This document shows positions 47,241-57,752 of a stretch of DNA of 64,000 bases, one piece after another. The first letter of the stretch is position 1. Each line of letters starts with the position of its first letter. The position numbers were made by a program, and so were the translations under genes. The stretch is from Coturnix japonica (lineage: Eukaryota; Chordata; Aves; Galliformes; Phasianidae): positions 248,001 through 312,000 of the forward strand of contig NC_029543.1 of NCBI RefSeq assembly GCF_001577835.2, written 5' to 3'. The notes beneath the pieces were generated by a model that did no database searches, had not been told where the DNA came from, and saw only the letters and a program-made list of their open reading frames with translations.

Positions 47241-47442
47241 CAGTGCAGCGCTGTGGGGGAACTGGGAGATCCTCAGCTCCCACTGAAGGGCTTGGGGTGG
47301 CGGGGCAGCATTGTGAGCATTCCTGGAGGCACAGTGGGTGCTGTGCAGTGTGGTCTTTGTGTCCCTGGGAACTGGGGAGGAGCCTGGGAGACATTTTACC
47401 CCATAGAGGTGCCCACTGGGAGCCCAGAGCTTTGAATGACCC

Positions 47443-50400
47443 CTATGTGTTACAGAGGACATCAGGTGATCTCGAGGGGTCCTCGAGGCAATTGGGGCCA
47501 CGTAGTGCTGGGGGGACAGTGAGGACACACACCTGGAGGTCGGTATAAGCATGGGGCAAAGTGCCCCGGGTGACCCAACGCTGGGCACCCGGCTGGTAGG
47601 CGTGGATCAGGTGGGTGTCCCGGTACGTTTCATGGCTGTACCCTCCAAGGACAAGCAGCTCCCCTCCCAGCACAGCTGCACCCCCCACTACATGGGCCTG
47701 GGGCAAAGGGCTGAGGAGGACCCAGACATCTGACTTGGGGCTGTAGACTTCAAAGGCCAGCTGGTCCCTGTAGCCAGTCTGCCCATCCCGCTGGCACAGC
47801 CCCCCGGCCACATAGAGCTGCCCGCCCGCCTGCTCCATGATGTGTCCAGCTCGCTGGCCGTTCATAGGGGCCAGGAGCGTGGCTGGTGCACCTGGGATGT
47901 AGCGCAGAAGGGCTGTCTGGCACCGGTACGTCTCATCACACCCCCCTGACACATAGAGGGCACCATCCAGGGCACACGCCGCGTGTCCACACAGAGCCAT
48001 TGGCAGCGACTGGCACCTCCTGGGGGAGAAGAGAGGGAGGGGTGGAGGGCAGGTAAGGCTGGGTGACCCCATGGCCCTGCTGGCATGGCGAGGCATGGAT
48101 CCAATGAGCACTCAGCAGGCTACACCCAGTAAGACCCAGAAGAACCCCCCAGTGGGCAGTACTGGCCAGTACCCAATGGATCACCCAAGAAGCACAGATG
48201 GAAGACATTTAAATGACTCCTCTTATTAGCAGAGCCAACAGACCTTCACAAATACAACCAGCCAACTCATTCACCGCCCAATGGGCATCACTGCCCAACA
48301 GTGCCTCCTCTGTTGGAGTGTCAGTGACACCAAGAGCACTCAAGGGGCACCAGCGGCCAATGCCAGGGGCTGTTAAAGCAGGTATCCAGGTGGGGAGGTC
48401 TCACCTCCAGGTGTCAGCAGCCACATTATAACACTCCACAGTGTCCGTGCAGTAGAGATCACCCGAGCTGCCCCCCAGGGCAAAGATGGAGCCCTCGAGT
48501 GCCACAGCAGCAAAGTAGCTTCGCCCACAGGTCATGCTGGCCAGGCGCTCCCAGGAATTGTCCATGGGCTGATACCTGGGGGTGAGAGGGCAGCTGCTAT
48601 CCACAACAGCACGAGGGGATGTCGGCACTGCTGCGAGCAACAACCCACCCACAGGCAGCCAACATTACAATCCCATGGGGCTCCACGGTCCCCCTGCACA
48701 GGAACATCTTCCTGGCAACACCAAGGCCACGATGCCCTGAGACCACATGGCAGCTCCAGGAGGGGCCCTCCCTGTCCAATCCCCCACAGACCCCGTAACA
48801 TCCCAGGGCAGGAGGGTCCCACAGGGGCAGAGCCATCCCAGCCCAGCAGACAACCAGAGCGTCTCGGATCCATGCAGCAGCTCTCCCTCCCCAGCTGCTT
48901 CCCCCAACCCCACGTGGCCCTCACCTGTAGACACTGGCCAGGGTGTCATGGACCCCGTAGTAGCGTTTTCCACCCAGGACATAGAGGTTGTTGCCCACCA
49001 CAGCCACAGCATGGCGGAAGCGTGGGCCGTCGGGAAACTGCCCCAGTGCCCTCCACTCCACTTTCTTCACCAGCCCCACGGCGTTCAGGTAGCGGTGGGC
49101 AAACCAGAGGTTCCTGCTGGGCTTCCGGGCAGCCATGTTCGGCGTCAGTTTATCTCCTCCACAAACCACCAGCACCTCCTGCAAGGAGCGCACCCGGCAC
49201 GGCAGCTGGGCCATGGGGGCCAAACTCTGCAGCACCAGCTGGCGGAGGAGCCCTGGGTCCGCCACCCCCGCGGTCACTGATGGGATCTTCTTCAGCTCCT
49301 GGCCGGACATGAGGGCAAAGCGAACAGAGGACAGAACTTCCTTGGTTAGGTCCCCTTGGCCATCTCCATTGGCCTTCAGCCACCGGGATGCCGCTTCCAA
49401 AGCTTCCAGTTCGTGGAGGACATTCAGACCATCAGAGCGGAGGAGGCGGATCAGAAGGTGGGCAGGAAGATCCAGGAAGGCTGGAGTGGCCACTACAGTA
49501 GGGAAGGTGGCCAAGACGTAGTCCTCCGCTGTGCGGCTCACCTGGGCCAGCCCATAATCCACAGCAAAGGCCAGCACGTCCAGGCCGGTCTCTGGGGTCA
49601 GGCCGTGGGTGAAAACATCCATGCAGAGGGTGAGGAGCCCCCAGGCCTGGTAGCGCAGAGACGTCTCGGCTGCCTCCAGGACCGCGGCCCATGGCCCCAC
49701 CACGGCCCCTGTGTAGGCAAAGGAGAGGAGGAGGCGCAGCTCCGCGGGGGTCAGTCCTGTGGTCAGCGGGGCAGAGGGGTCGTGGGTCGCCTCCCGCATG
49801 GGGCAAGTGAAGAGAGCCCGGAAGAAGTCACAGGAGCAGCTCAGGGCCAGACGCTGAACTGGGGACAAGGAGGAGAAAGGACGGGGGCTGGAGGAGGACC
49901 CGGTGCCTAAGAGACCTTCAGACACTCAGGCATCCCTCACTGATGCCCCCCACCATCCCCACGGGACCAGCCACAGGAAACCCCCCACTCCATCCCTGCT
50001 TGGAGGCAGCCACTGCCCCTCTGTCCCCGCTTCCAGCCCCAGGGGCCCAATGCACCCCATGCCCTCTCTGCCCATGGGACCCCCACCCCCTGCTCACCTG
50101 GGATGACCTCATCCCCTGCCTGCAGCTGGAGGTCACAGCCCAGACCGCTGGCGTGGAGCTGCTCCATGGCTCTTAGCGTCTCCCACTGCTCCTCCAGGGC
50201 CTCAGGACCCCCGTCCTGGTGGTCGCTCTCCAGCCGGGTTGTGCAGGCAGCCACCACCCGCGGGGCCCCCAGAACACGAGCGGACTCTTCCACCTCCCTC
50301 TCCCCGCCGTGGGGCACAGTTCCCTCGTAGGCAAAAGCTAGGAGGGCTCTCCAGCCCCGCAGCGTGGCCCCTGGTGGCAGGGGGATGTGAGATGGGGGTC

Positions 50401-50620
50401 CCCGGCGCATCTCTCGGGTCTCGTCCTCCAGGAAACATAGGAAGAAGGAGCTGACGGAGGCTAAGACCACAGCGTGGGCCACGTCTCGCTCCGGGCCCAC
50501 GGCCACATCCACCAGCTGCCCCGCGGTGCGGAGCTCATTGGCCACGGCCAGGAACTGTCTGGCGTGTTCCCCATCCCGCAGGTGCCACTGGGCTGGGGCC
50601 GGCCCCTCCGTGACCCACAT
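47443..50620 (-). CDS. KLHL33: BTB-BTB-BACK-kelch protein, probably KLHL33
   Basis: Likely substrate adaptor for a cullin-3 ubiquitin ligase. Exons on the minus strand: 50620-50098, 49858-48925, 48575-48405, 48019-47443. Phases join, giving 734 aa. A first BTB-like segment lies in exon 1 (VDVAVGPERDVAHAVVLAS to LLAFAYEGTVP). A second begins at GCDLQLQAGDEVIP, crosses the first intron and ends LLLSFAYTGAVVGPW. The BACK domain follows (about 280-385). Six kelch blades carry Gly-Gly pairs (LVVCGGD, LYVLGGK, IFALGGS, LYVSGGC, LYVAGGL, LLVLGGY). The ATG lies five bases after a splice acceptor (exon edge 50625), so a leader exon lies upstream. The gene family is certain. The exact paralogue is from memory of KLHL33, an unusual vertebrate kelch protein. 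No breaks were seen. Confidence 0.8.
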
Positions 50621-50625
50621 CTTGC

Positions 50626-51480
50626 CTGTGGGAACACGCGGAGTGAGGTCAGGGTGCCACCTCCAGGTTGTCCTGGGTGGACACAGGAGCCGCCGTTGGC
50701 GCTGCCCCGTGGCAAAAGATCCTGGATCCATCGCCAAAGGCTGGAGACCAGCACGTTCTACGACCGCCCCACGGCTCAGTCTGACGCCTCTTGCCAAGAC
50801 AGACGAGACCTGCGGGCTTTTCCCATCCCTCAGCTGAGCTGGATGCCCCCACCTGCTCAGCGCCCGACCCCTCAGCACCGCAGCCCCACAGCCCACCCCG
50901 TTCCGTTCCCACCCCGCTCCGTTCCCGTCCCCTCCCCACGCGTTGCCCCCCCCCCGTCTCCGCGCGGTGCCGCGTCCTTGTCCGCCCCGTCCGTTCCCAC
51001 GTGCCTGGTCCGGTCCCGCCGTGCGGCGCAACGCGCTGCAGCCCCGCGCTCATCCCACCTTCCGCCGGCCGCTGCTGTGACCCCCCAGGAATGTGTGCGG
51101 GTAATTATAGCCCTGCCGGGACACGTGGCCGCGGCGCCGGAGCCGGGACGGGCCCGGAGGGAGGGACGAGGAGCCGGTGCCCGGACGGGTCGGCCGGAGG
51201 GTTCCCTGAGGACGGCGGTGGGGGAACAGCGCGGGGAGTTGATCCCGACTTCTCCGGGTCCATTTCCCAGCGATCCACCCAACGAGTCCTTTCTCTTTCT
51301 GCCCACACGCACGTTCCGTTCTGTTTATCTCCCACATTTATCGCCCTGCACCTGAATTTCTCTTCCCAGCCGTGAACTTGTACAACATCGGACCCGACCC
51401 GCCCTCCTGCCCATAACGCCCCCCCCAGGCCGAGCCCCGCCGCGCTCCCAGCCCCTCCCAGCCCCTTTCTGCAGGAGCCG
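50626..51480 (-). promoter_or_regulatory. Leader/promoter region of the kelch gene
   Basis: A CpG-rich stretch (about 50880-51240) upstream of a splice acceptor that precedes the kelch start codon. It contains an AT-rich TATA/MEF2-like CTATAATTAC (minus strand, plus 51101-51110) and a CACGTG E-box at 51122-51127. A non-coding first exon must lie here. I cannot fix its borders. Confidence 0.4.
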
Positions 51481-51515
51481 GATCCGATCGGCACCAGGAT
51501 CCGATCGGCACCAGG
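51480..51515. repeat. Direct repeat, 18 bp x2
   Basis: Two copies of gatccgatcggcaccagg in tandem, just beyond the NDUFA11 poly(A) signal. Confidence 0.85.
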
Positions 51516-51538
51516 ACGATGCTCCCGGTTGTCAGCAC

Positions 51539-51544
51539 TTTATT
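51539..51544 (-). terminator. NDUFA11 poly(A) signal
   Basis: AATAAA on the minus strand, 60 bases beyond the stop codon. Confidence 0.85.
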
Positions 51545-51603
51545 ACACAGCGTCTCATTGCACACAGCACTCAGGATCCAGCTCACAGGGTGGAATGGCA
51601 CAG

Positions 51604-53343
51604 TTACAGCTTGGGGGGCCCCGTCAGCCTCCAGCCTTCCTTATTCCCTATCTTCATCAATGCAGCAGCAGTTCCGAGGCCCAAACACGCGACGGTTCCG
51701 GTCATGTAACTGTGAGCTGGAGAAAAACAAGCAATAAAAGAATCCATAAGGCACAGAGCAGAGCAGGGCAGACTCCTCGTGTCCTCTGACCATGAGCACT
51801 GCTGCTTGTCAGGAGAAACCAGAGAACTGGATTTATTTCCAAGTTCTCTCTCACTCTTTCTGCCCAGTCTGGGACATGCAGCCACCTGCAACACACTGCC
51901 CGGCCTCAGCACACAGGGAAACCCCCATTGCTTACCTCAATGACTGCAACAGCCACCGCTCAGCAAGCAGAGAAACCCCATTTTACCACAATTGGAGCTT
52001 AAAAATAAAACCCCTCGGTCCTTCACTACTGAGTCTGCAAATGCCTCCAGAAAGCAGAGCTGGATCAGTGTCTGCAGGGCTTAACCTGGCCTGGAAACGT
52101 CACAGGAGTGACAGCTGAAAGGCACAGCTCGGCCCTCAGATTGGAACCGACACAACAGATGCCGGGTCGTATTTGCCATGTGCAATAAATCACGTTTGTT
52201 GCCCAGATGGCACAGATTTCCACAACAACAGCTTTAATATCCCGCAATTCCCAATTATCAGTAGTTATAACGGGCAGTGCTGGCTCAGCTCTGTCCTCCT
52301 GCTGTAAATCTCCTCCCTGGCAGCTCCGCTCTCCCCCTGCAGCGCTATTTATTGAGCAGAGACACAGCGAAACGTCAGCGAAACCAAACGGAATTCACAC
52401 ACAGAGATGAAGAGATTAAACTGCCACCAATTAAACTGCCACCAATTAAACTGCCACCAATTAAACTGCCACCGATCAAACTGCCACCAAACCAGCCCCA
52501 CAACCGAGGGGGGTTTTTTTACCACCCTCATTTACCTCTGGCTCCTAAGACGGCTCCTGTGGTGCAGCCCCCAATGAAATAGTCCAGGGGGCTGTCGTGC
52601 TCATCCCGCAGCTGAGCGCTGATGCAGGTGGTCACCCCGAACACGGCGCCCAGCGTCGCTGTGAACAGAAGGCAGAGAAACTCAGCTAAAGCTCTTCAGG
52701 CCAAACGTGCTGCTGGGAGGAACAGACACAAACGGCTCCAGGAAGAAAACGGGGCTGCTTTGGTTTGGGGATGTCTGATGACAGCTGCAGAGCCGGGACA
52801 TGAGCAGATCGGCCTCTGGGTCAGAGCGGGGCTGATGGGGGACAAAGAGGGGACACGGACCTTGAATGGGGTTGAAAACTGAGGGAGTTCAATGCACACG
52901 GTGTGTGCGGGGTGTCACGGGGCACTGACACTGACCTGTGCCCGTGACAGGGGGAGGCACCCCGTGGGGCCCGGAAAGGAGGAAAAGGGGAATGTACGAA
53001 CACAACGGGGCGGCACCGGGAGGGGCGGCGAGATACCGGAGATACCGGAGATACCGGAGATCCCGGACATACCGGGCTCGTTCCTTCCTTACCCATCGTC
53101 ACCGTGTCGGACGCCGCCATCTGCAGCGCAGCGAGCGCGGAGCCGGGCCGGAGCAGGATGATGCGATAGGCCGAGCCGAGCAGGCCTGCAAAGCACAGCG
53201 GGGCCGTCAGCGGGGCCGGCCGGGATCCCCCCCCCCGCCGTCCCGTCCCGGTTCTCACCGGCGGCGGCGCCCACCCTCGTGCTCAGCCACGTGCGCTCCG
53301 GGCAGCGCTCGCCCTCGGGCCCGTCCCAGTACCCGGCCATCAT
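51604..53343 (-). CDS. NDUFA11: NDUFA11, complex I accessory subunit (B14.7)
   Basis: Supernumerary Tim17/22-fold subunit of the membrane arm of mitochondrial NADH:ubiquinone oxidoreductase, needed for complex and supercomplex stability. Exons on the minus strand: 53343-53259, 53185-53093, 52658-52536, 51716-51604. All introns are phase 1, giving 137 aa (human 141). Conserved features are [15 protein letters not shown] near the start (human YWDIPDGTDC), SAYRI in the first helix, [17 protein letters not shown] with [11 protein letters not shown] after it, and a final hydrophobic stretch ending [11 protein letters not shown]. Two ATGs stand in tandem (53343 and 53340). The second has A at -3 and G at +4 and may be the real start. 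No breaks were seen. Confidence 0.95.
52414..52491. repeat. 15-bp tandem array in NDUFA11 intron 3
   Basis: Five copies of attaaactgccacca; the last copy has two changes (gatcaaactgccacc). It begins about 45 bases from the exon 3 donor. Confidence 0.92.
53031..53076. repeat. 10-bp tandem array in NDUFA11 intron 2
   Basis: Four to five copies of agataccgga, decaying at one end (gatcccggacataccgg). It begins within 20 bases of the exon 2 donor. Confidence 0.9.
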
Positions 53344-53401
53344 GTACAAGGGCACCGGCACCGCCGAGCTCTCGCGAGAACACAGCGCGCCTCTCGCGAG
53401 A
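53344..53401 (-). promoter_or_regulatory. NDUFA11 core promoter with paired TCTCGCGAGA elements
   Basis: Two perfect copies of the palindromic CGCG element TCTCGCGAGA at 53370-53379 and 53392-53401, 22 bases apart. They lie 27 to 58 bases upstream of the first ATG in a CpG island. This element is known in TATA-less core promoters of mammals. Confidence 0.65.
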
Positions 53402-53454
53402 TCGGCTCCCGCTGGTCCGGTGCTCCCACCGCCCCCCTGTCCCCGTGCGGTTCC

Positions 53455-53545
53455 GTTCCGCCACACATCGGTTCCGACACACATCGGTTCCGACACACAG
53501 CGGTTCCGACACACATCGGTTCCGCCGCACATCGGTTCCGCAGCG
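53455..53545. repeat. 16-bp tandem array upstream of NDUFA11
   Basis: Five to six copies of cggttccgacacacat with small changes (gccgcacat, acacag). It lies about 110-200 bases upstream of the NDUFA11 start. Confidence 0.9.
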
Positions 53546-53835
53546 CCACGACGACCCCAGCCGGGAGGGCCGGTACCGTTGGGCCGCCACCGGAGCAGCT
53601 CATCCGTCCCCCTATGAGCTCACCCGTCCTCCTGCCGTGTCGGTCCAGCCCGGTCCGTTTAGCAGCATCTTGGTGCAGTGATCGATACATCGCTGCGGTT
53701 CCAGGCACTGGCAGCATCTGCCGCCAGCTGCGGGTGGAGTGAAGTGGAATCAGTTGGAATCTCATAACGATGGAGCACAGCGGGCTCTGTTCTCTGCAGC
53801 GAGACCCAGCACTGCTGGGCTGAGCATCAACAGCC

Positions 53836-53845
53836 TTTATTTATT
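53836..53845 (-). terminator. Poly(A) signal of BTN1A1/tvc (overlapping double AATAAA)
   Basis: AATAAATAAA on the minus strand, about 275 bases past the stop. Confidence 0.8.
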
Positions 53846-54116
53846 TGGGTCACATACAGGTATATCCTCATTTATTCTCAGAACTAAAAAATACACCTGG
53901 CAACACAAGTAAAGCCTTCAATTGGAGAAGCCCATGAATGAAGGAGCTGCTGTGACAGCACAACTGGCCTCAGATGAAGCATAAAATCAAACAGCCCTGG
54001 GACAGGAGTCCATAGAGGTAACATCATTGACCCTTGGAGATGGTAAATTCATCCCAGCTGTTATAGGCTGGTTTGTTCAGCATCCATCACAGTGCTTTGC
54101 TTTTCTCCTCCTTTCA

Positions 54117-57100
54117 TCAGGGCCACATTTTGAGCTGTGTACCAGGACCCAGCCAGAGCCAAGGGTGGACTTTAATCCCTTGGAATGACACCCGTGGAAA
54201 TGTGAAGATGTGGATCTCCTCATCCACGCTGAAGAAAACCACCCAGCCCAATTCGTAATCCAGAGCGACCCGGACCCGCGTGGGAGTGCGGACACCAGGA
54301 AGGAGCGTACGCTGCGGAGAAGTGAGTGCCCGGAACTTCCCTACCCACTGCCCCACAGCCCAGATGCCCTCCTCCGGGCCAAACTTAATGTCCACTTTCC
54401 TCCTCACATCTTCTCGAGAGACTCCCACCGCCCACTCCCCTCCATCCAGCACCACCTCCACATCCCAGCAGTGCCTCCCTGCTGTGAAGCCCTTGCAGCC
54501 CAGCACGCAGCGCCAGGGATCGAAGCGCTCAGGGAGGTCGGGGACGTCCTGGCGTTGTTTTGTGCGCTTCACACTCTTGCCATCATCAGTCAGGACCAGG
54601 TTGCAGTGGGCAGTGTCTGGGTCCAGAACCACCTCCTCTGTGGGGCAGAGGGAGACACACGTTGGGCAGAGCTCTCCTGCTGAGGACGAAGGGGGAGGGT
54701 GCGAAGAAGTGGGAAGATGCTCAAAGCAGTGGCGTGAGGAGCAGAACGTGAACTGCAGAAAGCCCAGAGCAGAGAGGAGGATCGTAGAATCATAAAAAGA
54801 CCTCAAAGGTCATCTAGGTTCAACCCCTCTGCCATGGGCAGGAGGAGGAACATCAGCACAACTCTGGGCTGAGAAAATCCCCACATCCCCAGAGCAAGGC
54901 CAGCATTGCTCACTGGGGGCCAGGGCTCTCAGATGTGCCCTGGTGAGCAGCGTGCACCAAGCAGGGCCCTGAGCATAGCACTGCAAAGTGTGAGCATCCC
55001 AGCATCACTGTGGAGGGGACAGCAGGAAGTGAGAGTAAAGCAAAGAGGGCTCAGCTTCAATTACCATCTTCAATCGGCACCGCGTATCTTCTCCACTCTT
55101 GAAAAAACATTAGAAAACAAACATGGATGAGAGACCCCGAACGCACCCACGGCACTGGGTTGGCTGGGACAATGACAGGCCACGCAGCTGCGTGTTTCCC
55201 AGATTGTTGGTGCATTTGTAAAACTCATTTCATGGTGTGTGGCTTCCAACCTTCAGGGTCTGGTTATGGGACGTGCCCCATCCAGCTCTGATAAATGCGG
55301 TCCCATTGCCGGGCCTGACTCACACTTATACTTACTGTCCGTGTGTGCCTTCTTTGCAAACAGAAAGCATTTTTTTTCTTAGTATAGAAGTACGGGAGCA
55401 ACTTAAAACCATAAAGGATGACAATGCTTCTGAAGTGAGCTCAGCATCTGTCACCTCTTCGTTTCCCAGCAGCAGACCCAAACCAGGGTGTCAGTGCAAT
55501 ACCCAGAGGGGAACATGGCCCAGCTGAAATGTCTCCCATATAGGAAGAAGAGCGGTACTCACCGAGTTCCTCAGCTTGTTTCTCTGCAAAACAATGAACG
55601 ACCACAAACGGGTGTGGGACACCAGCTGGGACATCACCTCCCCCACAGCCGCCTGCAGAGAATGAGCCTCACCAATTTTGGTGCCACAGTCCCCTAAGCA
55701 ACAGAGAGAAAGGTCCCCAGTTAGTGATGGATCCTGGGGGCAGCTGGGGGGTTGCATGGAGCAGTGCAGGGGGATTCTACCAGGGAGGATGGGACTTACT
55801 CAGCTCTTCAGCTTGTGCTGCTGCAAAGAGAACCAGAGGAACTCGTTACCATCACAGCAACACAAAATGTGAGATCCCAGCCCACCATCTCCATTAGAAA
55901 GGGCCCTTTGCAGAGCAAAGCTCTGCTGATATACAGCATCCTTGCTCTCTCTTTGCTTGTGCCATGAGCTTACTGAAAACTGCAGCATCATTTCACACTT
56001 TCATCCTTTCCTCATTTCCAAAATCAGTTCCTTAATTTTCTGTGGCTGCTCTGCACCCCTTTGCTTCCACCACCCACCCTTAACATGCTGTGTCCAATCA
56101 GCCAGAGGGAATTCTCCAGTTTTCCAATTCATGGCAAAGTGAAGCTTACCTATTTTTTTCTCATACTTTCCTGTGAATAAAAACAGAAAGAAAGAAACGT
56201 CGGTGGTCTAAAAAACCCATGCTGGTTACCTACATCTGCAGCTCCAACCCTGTGCAAGGCAGCGGCAGCCAAACGAACCCAGAGGGGTCCCTGACCCCCG
56301 GGTACCCCCAGGGCCTGAGCAGTGAGTCAGATAGGAGCCCCAGCCCCAGCACAGGACTCTACCTTTCATTTTCAGCAGATAAATAGCAAAGATGGAGACA
56401 GCGACCACCGCAACCAGTACCACGCTCAGGGCGATCTTCCATGGTCTGGCGTTTTGGAAGAAGGGATCTGAAAAATAAAAGACCCCCTCAGGGCTTCAGT
56501 TACCCTGCAGCCAGTAACAGATTTATGTTCATTGCAGGGAAAAGGCAGCCTGCGCACACAGCACGGTGCTCCATGTACCTGCAATGGAGAACGAGGACTC
56601 CTTCTCCTGGTTGTGCAGCGCATCCCTCACCACGCAGGCCATCTCCTGGCTCACACTGCTGGTGAGGACGAGGACACTCTCTACTGCGTAGAGGCCACCC
56701 CCGTCCTGGGTGACGTTTTCAGAGACGGGGGGCAGCTGCCGCCCGTGGGGGTCCTGCCACAGCAGCTGGGGCTGCGGGAACCAGCCAGCAGAGCGGCACG
56801 CCATGCGGATACCACCGTCCTGGTAGCGCTGCAGTGCGATGAGCGGGGCTGAGCCGCTGGCTGTGGGAAACAGTGGCCGTGGGTTATAATGGGGTGGGGG
56901 TGACACTGGGTACCCATGGCAGGGGGTGGAACTGCATGGGCTTTAAGGTCCTCCCAGCATCCATTCTGTGATGGCTCTGTGTTTCTGCGCACAGAGAGCC
57001 CTCCAAGTTCTCATCCAGTCTTCTCCATAAAGATCTGCCCTGGAGGCTGCTATAAAGTAATCCTCAGGTCTGGATATTAAAATATAAAAGCATGAACCCA

Positions 57101-57752
57101 AGCATATTTTACCTTATTGCCCACTGCCTGTTTTTTTCCTATACCCACTTGTATATTAAGAAAATAATTTCAAGAGTGCTGGCTGTGAGCAAACTGGAGG
57201 TACATCAGACTACAGACCTGTCACCTTCAGCTCCACCACAGCCACGTCATATCCCAGATCACTGCGAACAAAGCAGGTATAATGCCCTTTGTCCAGCAGC
57301 TGAACACGGAAGATTCTCAAGTTCACGCTGCCATTGGGGAGCCCATCTTTCAGCAACTCTGTGCGTCCTTGGTATCGAAGATCCTGGTCCCCATAGTGCT
57401 CCTTCTTGTCCTTGTAGTGATGCACGAAGGGTGTGAATTTGTCCCTAAACCACGTCACCTCCATGTTCTGTGCACTCTGCTCCGGGGACAGGCGACATGG
57501 CAGCACCACGTCCTGCCCCACAGCCACAACCACAGGGTCGGGGGAGCCCTGCACACTGAACGGGGCTGGGAGGAAAGCAAGAAATCACTGTGAGTTGGCT
57601 GAAAGTCCGTGCTGTGCCATTGCACGGGCAGAGCAACCACTGCCAGAGGGGCCCATACCTGACGGCAGCACAGGGATGTGGAAAAAGGAACCGTAAATGA
57701 CAGCAGCCAGCAGAGAGCAGTGGGGACAGCAGCCAAAAAACATCGTCTTCAT
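54117..57752 (-). CDS. BTN1A1: Butyrophilin-like protein BTN1A1 / Tvc
   Basis: Type I membrane protein of the butyrophilin family. In chicken the gene called tvc is known as the cell receptor used by subgroup C avian leukosis viruses. Exons on the minus strand: 57752-57659 (signal peptide), 57565-57218 (IgV), 56860-56579 (IgC), 56467-56363 (membrane helix), 56170-56150, 55820-55800, 55693-55673, 55583-55563 (four 21-base heptad exons), 55097-55065, 54637-54117 (B30.2). Every junction is phase 1. The total is 488 aa, the length I recall for Tvc, and the first V-domain Cys is residue 55, intact. The V domain has VTWFRDKF and DKGHYTCFV. The C domain has MACRSAGWFPQ and MACVV. B30.2 (316-488) has LDPDTAHCNLVL, GRHCWDVEV and WAVGVSRE. 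A leader exon probably ends near a donor at 57907. The gene is whole. Confidence 0.93.
54784..54870 (-). mobile_element. CR1 LINE 3'-end scrap in the last tvc intron
   Basis: gtagaatcataaaaagacc, then aaaggtcatctaggttcaa and ctctgccatgggcagg match the reversed 3' end of CR1. Only the tail remains. Confidence 0.75.

Noticed and set aside
48747-49910. Plus-strand ORFs of 177 and 184 codons opposite the kelch gene
   Set aside because: They are antisense shadows of the GC-rich kelch exon 2, which has clear BTB/BACK/kelch signatures.
52414-52491. Regular repeats that might suggest a CRISPR array
   Set aside because: The 15-base units are contiguous without spacers, in an intron of a vertebrate gene.
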